17,900 nucleotides of DNA from an uncultured Pirellulaceae bacterium. GTDB taxonomy: Bacteria; Planctomycetota; Planctomycetia; Pirellulales; Pirellulaceae. The translations under genes were made by a program, and so were the position numbers. Positions 14,225-17,900 of the stretch are shown piece after piece. Below the pieces are notes generated by a model. The model searched no databases and was not told where the DNA came from. It was given only the letters and a program-made list of their open reading frames with translations. The stretch spans positions 1 through 17,900 of the forward strand of contig CAMYKF010000295.1 in NCBI GenBank assembly GCA_947258905.1. The letters are read 5' to 3'. Position 1 is the first letter of the stretch. Every line of letters starts with the position of its first letter.

Positions 14225-15961
14225 ATGAAAACGAAACGAATCATTGGCCTTGTCGTGGCCGCCGTCCTGCTGGCTCTGCCGGCGGTTTCCGCCCAGCAAC
14301 CACAATCCATGCCTGTGCTGCAAACGTTTGATCAGGGAATCCCGAGCGACTGGGACTTTTCCTGTAACCGGTCGCTGATTGCGTCCAACTGGGGTAGCGC
14401 CATGCGCATCTGGGGCGGCGGGCACGCCATCTTGCCCATGCCACCTCAGGATTTTGCACTGAATTTCCAGTTCCGTTCCGCCGGCGGTGCCGGTGATATC
14501 GGTTTCAACTTCACCGATCATAACAACTCAATTGACACCATCACGCTGGAACCGCAGCGCGTCATCTTGTCGCGGCGCACCCAGGTCCAGCCGGGCCAGT
14601 TTCAGCATACGGATTACGCATCCGGTTTCGCGACCCTGGGTGACGGCCTCTGGCACGCCGTAACGGTGCAGTACCGGAACGGACGGGTCGATGTCTGGGT
14701 CGATCAACGGCTCGTGATTAACTACCAGCATTACAACCGGTTGCCGGCCGGTGCCGTCGGACTGGGAGTCATCGCCAACTCGGGCAACGTGGATTTCGAC
14801 AACGTCAGTTACGGACCGGCCAGCCAGCCAACGCCGCCTTCCGCGGTGGCTGGTACGACCACCCCGCCGACAACCACACCACCGACAACCACGCCACCGA
14901 CAACCACCCCGCCGACCCAGCAGATGATGATCACACCGCCGCCCGGACCTCCGGGTCAGTCGGTCGTTCAGGTGCTGCAAACCGATTTGGCGCTGAGCGA
15001 CATTTACGCTACGCAATTGCGTAACGGCCAACTTTACGTGCGCATCACCAACCGCGGCCCGCAACCGCTGACGCAGCAGCAGGTGCAGCTGGAATGCAAT
15101 ATCGGTGGTTCCATGTCATTGCGAAAATTTCCACTGACGCTGGCCGTGGGACAAACCACCAACCACCTTGTCGGTCCGATCGATACAAGCACGCAGGGAG
15201 TCACCGTGCGCGCGACGATAACAGCAATCGGGCTGGCCGACTCGGATTCTGGCAACAATTACCATGAGGAACAGATTCCCCAAGCGACGTTTGGCGGGCA
15301 ACTGCCTACCGACTTGACAGTGTCAGACATCCTGGCGACCAAAAACATTCAGGGCCAGGTCGTCGTTTCGGTCACGAATCGAGGTCCGGTCAACCTGACA
15401 GGCCCGATCGAGTTGTTACTGAACGTCAACGCCCAGAATTACCCGGTTGAGCAATATGTCGTGCCACTGAAAGTAAATGAAACGAGGCAAATTCACACCA
15501 ATGTCACCATTGATGCTTCGCAGGGCGACCAGAGTATCACGGCCACCGTGCGGCGTCCGGGAATTCACGACACCAATCAATCCAACAACAGCCACCAGGA
15601 GACCGTGCCGCGCGTGCAGGGCGGTGGGGCGACGGCTGCCCGTGATCTGGCTATCACCCACATATTCTTGCAGGGCTCGACAGCACCAGTGGGCTGGCAG
15701 TCGGTTCGATTCGTCGTGGCCAATCAGGGATCATTGACCGTGATCGGCGACGCCAACCTGTCGTTTACGGTCAATAACGGCCCTGCCATTCCCGTTACTG
15801 CCAAACTGGCACTGCCGCCGGGAGAATCCATGCAGATTGCCACGGAACATCGCGTTTACGACAACCAGTTGCCGGTCACGATCCAGGCCCAGCTGAACTT
15901 GCCTGGTTTCGCCGACAACAATATGGCCAACAACACTTTGACAAAACAGCTGGCTCAATAG
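14225..15961 (+). CDS. Secreted LamG/DUF1080-like protein with three CARDB domains
   Basis: Predicted extracellular or cell-surface protein of 578 residues. The signal peptide is residues 1-23 (LLALPAVSA). Residues about 30-195 form a jelly-roll, concanavalin-like domain of the LamG/DUF1080 type (FDQGIPSDWDF, GDIGFNFTDHNNS, GLWHAVTVQYRNGRVDVWVD, GNVDFDNVSYG). A Thr-Pro linker of four TTTPP units follows (about 212-232). Three CARDB-type Ig-like domains come next, starting near residues 253 (TDLALSDIYATQ), 362 (TDLTVSDILATK) and 472 (RDLAITHIFLQG), each ending in a DxxNN-like motif (DSGNNYHEE, NQSNNSHQE, DNNMANNTL). AAAGGG 6 bases upstream supports the ATG at 14225 over an in-frame ATG at 14195. 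The domains suggest binding of carbohydrate or matrix polymer; no catalytic residues are evident. The neighbours do not indicate a pathway. Confidence 0.82.
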   Translation: MKTKRIIGLVVAAVLLALPAVSAQQPQSMPVLQTFDQGIPSDWDFSCNRSLIASNWGSAMRIWGGGHAILPMPPQDFALNFQFRSAGGAGDIGFNFTDHNNSIDTITLEPQRVILSRRTQVQPGQFQHTDYASGFATLGDGLWHAVTVQYRNGRVDVWVDQRLVINYQHYNRLPAGAVGLGVIANSGNVDFDNVSYGPASQPTPPSAVAGTTTPPTTTPPTTTPPTTTPPTQQMMITPPPGPPGQSVVQVLQTDLALSDIYATQLRNGQLYVRITNRGPQPLTQQQVQLECNIGGSMSLRKFPLTLAVGQTTNHLVGPIDTSTQGVTVRATITAIGLADSDSGNNYHEEQIPQATFGGQLPTDLTVSDILATKNIQGQVVVSVTNRGPVNLTGPIELLLNVNAQNYPVEQYVVPLKVNETRQIHTNVTIDASQGDQSITATVRRPGIHDTNQSNNSHQETVPRVQGGGATAARDLAITHIFLQGSTAPVGWQSVRFVVANQGSLTVIGDANLSFTVNNGPAIPVTAKLALPPGESMQIATEHRVYDNQLPVTIQAQLNLPGFADNNMANNTLTKQLAQ

Positions 15962-15987
15962 AGCGGCTATGCTTAGAGCGGCTATGC
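15959..15987 (+). repeat. 14-bp tandem duplication across a stop codon
   Basis: TAGAGCGGCTATGC occurs at 15959-15972 and 15974-15987 with one base between. The first copy contains the TAG stop of the CARDB gene. It is a recent-looking short duplication. Confidence 0.7.
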
Positions 15988-16280
15988 GATCGTTTACCTG
16001 GCGGGTTACATCTGACGGTATTGGTCTTGCCGATTGAACCGGCAAGGACGGCACACGCTGGAAGACTTTTCCAATTGTGCCGAATGCAACAAGGAACAAC
16101 TTGATCAGGCAAGCAATCACGCTGGAGCAATATCCGCCGCATGACCTTCTACCTTGGTCCGCATTGTCAGCCTTGCGTGTTGTATCGGAATTGTCGGCTA
16201 GCTCTACCCGTTTGTCGCAAACTCGCCCAATCGTCCGATCCCTATAGAGATTCTGTAGATTCTATGGGAGTAGGTCGGTC
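15962..16280. other. Intergenic region after the CARDB gene
   Basis: About 320 bases without a credible gene. Besides the short duplication it holds a 7-bp hairpin, CTTGCCG/CGGCAAG (16026-16046), possibly a transcript end, without a T-run. Near 16240-16270 AGATTCT is repeated and GGGAG (16266-16270) could serve as ribosome binding site for the next open frame. Confidence 0.45.
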
Positions 16281-17636
16281 ATGCGTTGCAATTTGCACAT
16301 CCTCGCTTCGTCCCTAATGGCAATTTCCATTTTCGGCTCGACCTGCGTAGCCACTGCCAACCACGACGGAGTTGGCCAGGGAGTGGTCGCACAAGCTGGC
16401 GACAGCCCGGCTGCTGCAGCCCCGGAGATCTGGCATCGAGCCAGCTGGGGTAACCAGCACGCCAACAGCGGATCGATTGGCGACCTGCTGCAGGCCCCCG
16501 TGGATGCCACGCCTGAACTCGCGGGATACGAAACGACGGATTCATCAGCCTACTATGAATTCCAGGATGTCCTGCCGCATGCTCCCGTAACAGAAACTCC
16601 GGTACCGTGGTCAACCGATCCCGGGACCTTTTTGCAATTACCGCTCGATGCCTGTTCTTGCAGCGAATGTTGCGGACCCACCCTCGCGCAAATCACCTAC
16701 GCCCGGCAATGTCCCGGGTATCAGGGCTTGTCCAGACTGGACCGACTGCATGCCCGAATTTCACTCTCCGACACACCACTGTGCGGAGGACAAGGCGGAT
16801 GTCCGCCGCCCAAAGTGATGTCGGCCGACTTTACCGCGGTTGTATTCACACGATTTGTCGACAAGGAACTGGTGCGTTCGTGGTTACCCAAGGGCCTGAT
16901 CCTCGACCCCGATTGCCCGTTCCAGGACTGCCATCCGATCATCATCATGTGTGGCGAACAAAGGCGTTTTGCCCGCACCACCAACAAGACGATTTATCCC
17001 CTGTGGGGCCGCTACTATGACGAAGCGTTCATTTCGATCCCGTGGGTCAAGATGGCCAAGTCGCCGCAAAAACCACCGATGGGCCTCTATGCCGAGCAGC
17101 TCACCGGAACCGCGTTCACGGCCCCGCGTGCCTTCAACAAGCGTACGTGGACCTATCGCATCAGGCCGTCGGTGCTGCATGAGCCGTTTGAACCGGTTCC
17201 GCACGCTCTCCTCAGGACATCGCCGTTTGGCGATGCAGTGATCACACCGAACCAGCTTCGCTGGAATGCTTTTCCTATCCCAGAAGAACCGACCGACTTC
17301 CTGGATGGGTTGGTGACAATTGCAGGAAATGGCGATGCGCACACACAAGCCGGGATCGCGATTCATATCTTCGCTGCCAACCAGGACATGTCGAACCGCT
17401 TTTTTTATAACGCCGATGGCGAATTGCTCTTGGTCGCGGAAACGGGCAGGGTCCGGTTTGCGACAGAACTGGGGGTGATTGAGATCGAACCGGGCGAGAT
17501 CGCAGTGCTTCCAAGGGGACTAAAATTCCAGGTCACGCTTCCGGATGGTAGAGCGCCGCCGTGGCCACGAACACCGCCGCCATACCCACGAGGCTATGGA
17601 ACGCGGCGACCAGCTGCGGCAGCGAGGTCATGTTGA
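16281..17636 (+). CDS. Chimeric open frame: secreted N-terminus, ADC-like segment, dioxygenase fragment
   Basis: An uninterrupted 451-codon frame whose parts do not belong together. Residues 1-26 are a signal peptide (cut after VATA). Residues about 27-170 are unrecognised and include a Cys cluster DACSCSECCG. Residues about 175-258 resemble the start of an acetoacetate-decarboxylase-type domain (PPPKVMSADFTAVVFTRFVD, LPKGLILD, YPLWGRYYDEAFISIPWV), lacking the later part with the family's catalytic Lys. From residue 261 the sequence is an internal piece of homogentisate 1,2-dioxygenase. From about residue 425 the frame reads antisense through pntB and ends at TGA (17634-17636). GGGAG lies 10 bases before the ATG. 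As written the product is unlikely to be functional. The first ~258 residues may be the true start of a secreted ADC-like protein; that family call is tentative. Confidence 0.5.
   Translation: MRCNLHILASSLMAISIFGSTCVATANHDGVGQGVVAQAGDSPAAAAPEIWHRASWGNQHANSGSIGDLLQAPVDATPELAGYETTDSSAYYEFQDVLPHAPVTETPVPWSTDPGTFLQLPLDACSCSECCGPTLAQITYARQCPGYQGLSRLDRLHARISLSDTPLCGGQGGCPPPKVMSADFTAVVFTRFVDKELVRSWLPKGLILDPDCPFQDCHPIIIMCGEQRRFARTTNKTIYPLWGRYYDEAFISIPWVKMAKSPQKPPMGLYAEQLTGTAFTAPRAFNKRTWTYRIRPSVLHEPFEPVPHALLRTSPFGDAVITPNQLRWNAFPIPEEPTDFLDGLVTIAGNGDAHTQAGIAIHIFAANQDMSNRFFYNADGELLLVAETGRVRFATELGVIEIEPGEIAVLPRGLKFQVTLPDGRAPPWPRTPPPYPRGYGTRRPAAAARSC
17061..17554 (+). pseudogene. hmgA: Internal fragment of homogentisate 1,2-dioxygenase
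   Basis: Homogentisate 1,2-dioxygenase opens the ring of homogentisate in tyrosine breakdown. This piece of about 163 codons begins at SPQKPPMGLYAEQLTGTAFT, which in intact proteins lies near residue 15-30 after GxN. It continues with WTYRIRPSVLHEPFEP, NQLRWNAFPIPEE, FYNADGELLLVAETGRV, ATELGVIEIEPGEIAVLPRG and ends at LPDG. Intact proteins have about 380-440 residues, and the C-terminal half with the iron-binding His and Glu residues is missing. Both ends are abrupt: an ADC-like coding sequence on the left, inverted pntB on the right. The assignment to the family is firm; whether this arrangement exists in the genome is not. Confidence 0.85.
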
Positions 17637-17868
17637 TCTTCAGGGCGATCACCGCGCCGAGGGAGCCACCGATCAAGATGCCGAGAATGATCATCCAGTA
17701 GCTCACCACGTCCGGACTGAGGAGCGTGGTGGCGACGGCGATGACCATGCCGGCGATGCCAAAGATGTTGCCCATGCGCGACGAGTCGGGCGAACTCAGC
17801 CCCCGAAGCGCCAGGATGAAGAGAACGCCCGCGACGAGGTAGGCTAACCCGGTAATTGTTTCAGCCAT
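17533..17868 (-). pseudogene. pntB: N-terminal part of NAD(P) transhydrogenase subunit beta, truncated
   Basis: PntB is the membrane and NADP(H)-binding subunit of proton-translocating transhydrogenase, which moves hydride between NADH and NADP. The start is typical: helix ITGLAYLVAGVLFILALRGL, SSRMGNIFGIAGMVIAVATT, a third helix YWMIILGILIGGSLGAVIAL, then MTSLPQLVAAFHSLVGMAAV. A GGGGG ribosome binding site lies 8 bases before the ATG at 17868. Only about 106-108 codons are authentic; the frame then runs into the dioxygenase fragment and stops at 17533. Intact PntB has about 460 residues, so three quarters, including the whole NADP domain, is missing. The junction lies around 17537-17554. Confidence 0.85.
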
Positions 17869-17880
17869 TGTTCCGACCCC

Positions 17881-17900
17881 CTACTTCTTTTTCTTTTTCT
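17881..17900 (-). CDS. C-terminal end of the gene preceding pntB (probably a PntA subunit)
   Basis: Upstream of pntB on the same strand, the last codons read Lys-Lys-Lys-Lys-Lys and TAG (17881-17883), 12 bases before the pntB start. In split transhydrogenases the small alpha subunit gene sits just before pntB, so this is probably its end. Only position and the open frame support it. Confidence 0.35.

Noticed and set aside
16281..17636. A genuine bifunctional ADC-like/homogentisate dioxygenase enzyme
   Set aside because: Both domains are truncated, the catalytic parts are missing, and the frame ends in antisense of pntB.

Overview
The window looks like a chromosomal stretch from a member of the Planctomycetes/Pirellulales type. 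The evidence is moderately high GC, large secreted or envelope proteins, an ExbB with its own signal peptide, a membrane protein ending in a squalene-cyclase/prenyltransferase-like toroid, a PEP-CTERM relic, CARDB repeats, and intergenic regions full of GC-rich hairpin repeats. No rRNA, tRNA, CRISPR array, transposase or phage gene was found.

Left part (1-2001): a leftward PilW/PulJ-like pseudopilin gene (6..1265), then about 740 bases without a convincing gene. The next gene starts divergently.

Core (2002-10625): a rightward four-gene cluster. It encodes a 1110-residue secreted TPR protein, an ExbB/TolQ proton-channel subunit, an ExbD/TolR subunit whose start overlaps the exbB stop (TAATG), and a 1266-residue membrane-anchored protein. 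That last protein has three N-terminal membrane helices, the third carrying a TonB/TolA-like SxxxH motif. A very long low-complexity Ser/Arg/Pro/Gln-rich linker follows, then an alpha/alpha-toroid (squalene cyclase-like) C-terminal domain. The layout suggests a Ton/Tol-type energy-transducing system in which the giant protein takes the place of TonB or TolA. This is the most interesting system in the window.

Middle (10626-12633): a hairpin-rich intergenic region, a small STAS-domain protein, a frameshifted miniature PEP-CTERM gene relic with a good ribosome binding site and a terminator, and a composite repeat locus. The locus holds two inverted copies of a three-hairpin element with compensatory stem changes, a partial third copy, and four tandem units of about 30 bp.

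Right part (12634-17900): a periplasmic adaptor (HlyD/RND membrane fusion protein) without a transporter gene beside it, and a secreted LamG/DUF1080-like plus triple-CARDB protein. Last comes a patchwork: a secreted protein running into an acetoacetate-decarboxylase-like segment, joined in frame to an internal piece of homogentisate 1,2-dioxygenase, which then runs head-on into a truncated, opposite-strand pntB (NAD(P) transhydrogenase beta). The patchwork is best explained as an assembly or amplification chimera, or less likely a real rearrangement. The final ~850 bases should be treated with caution.
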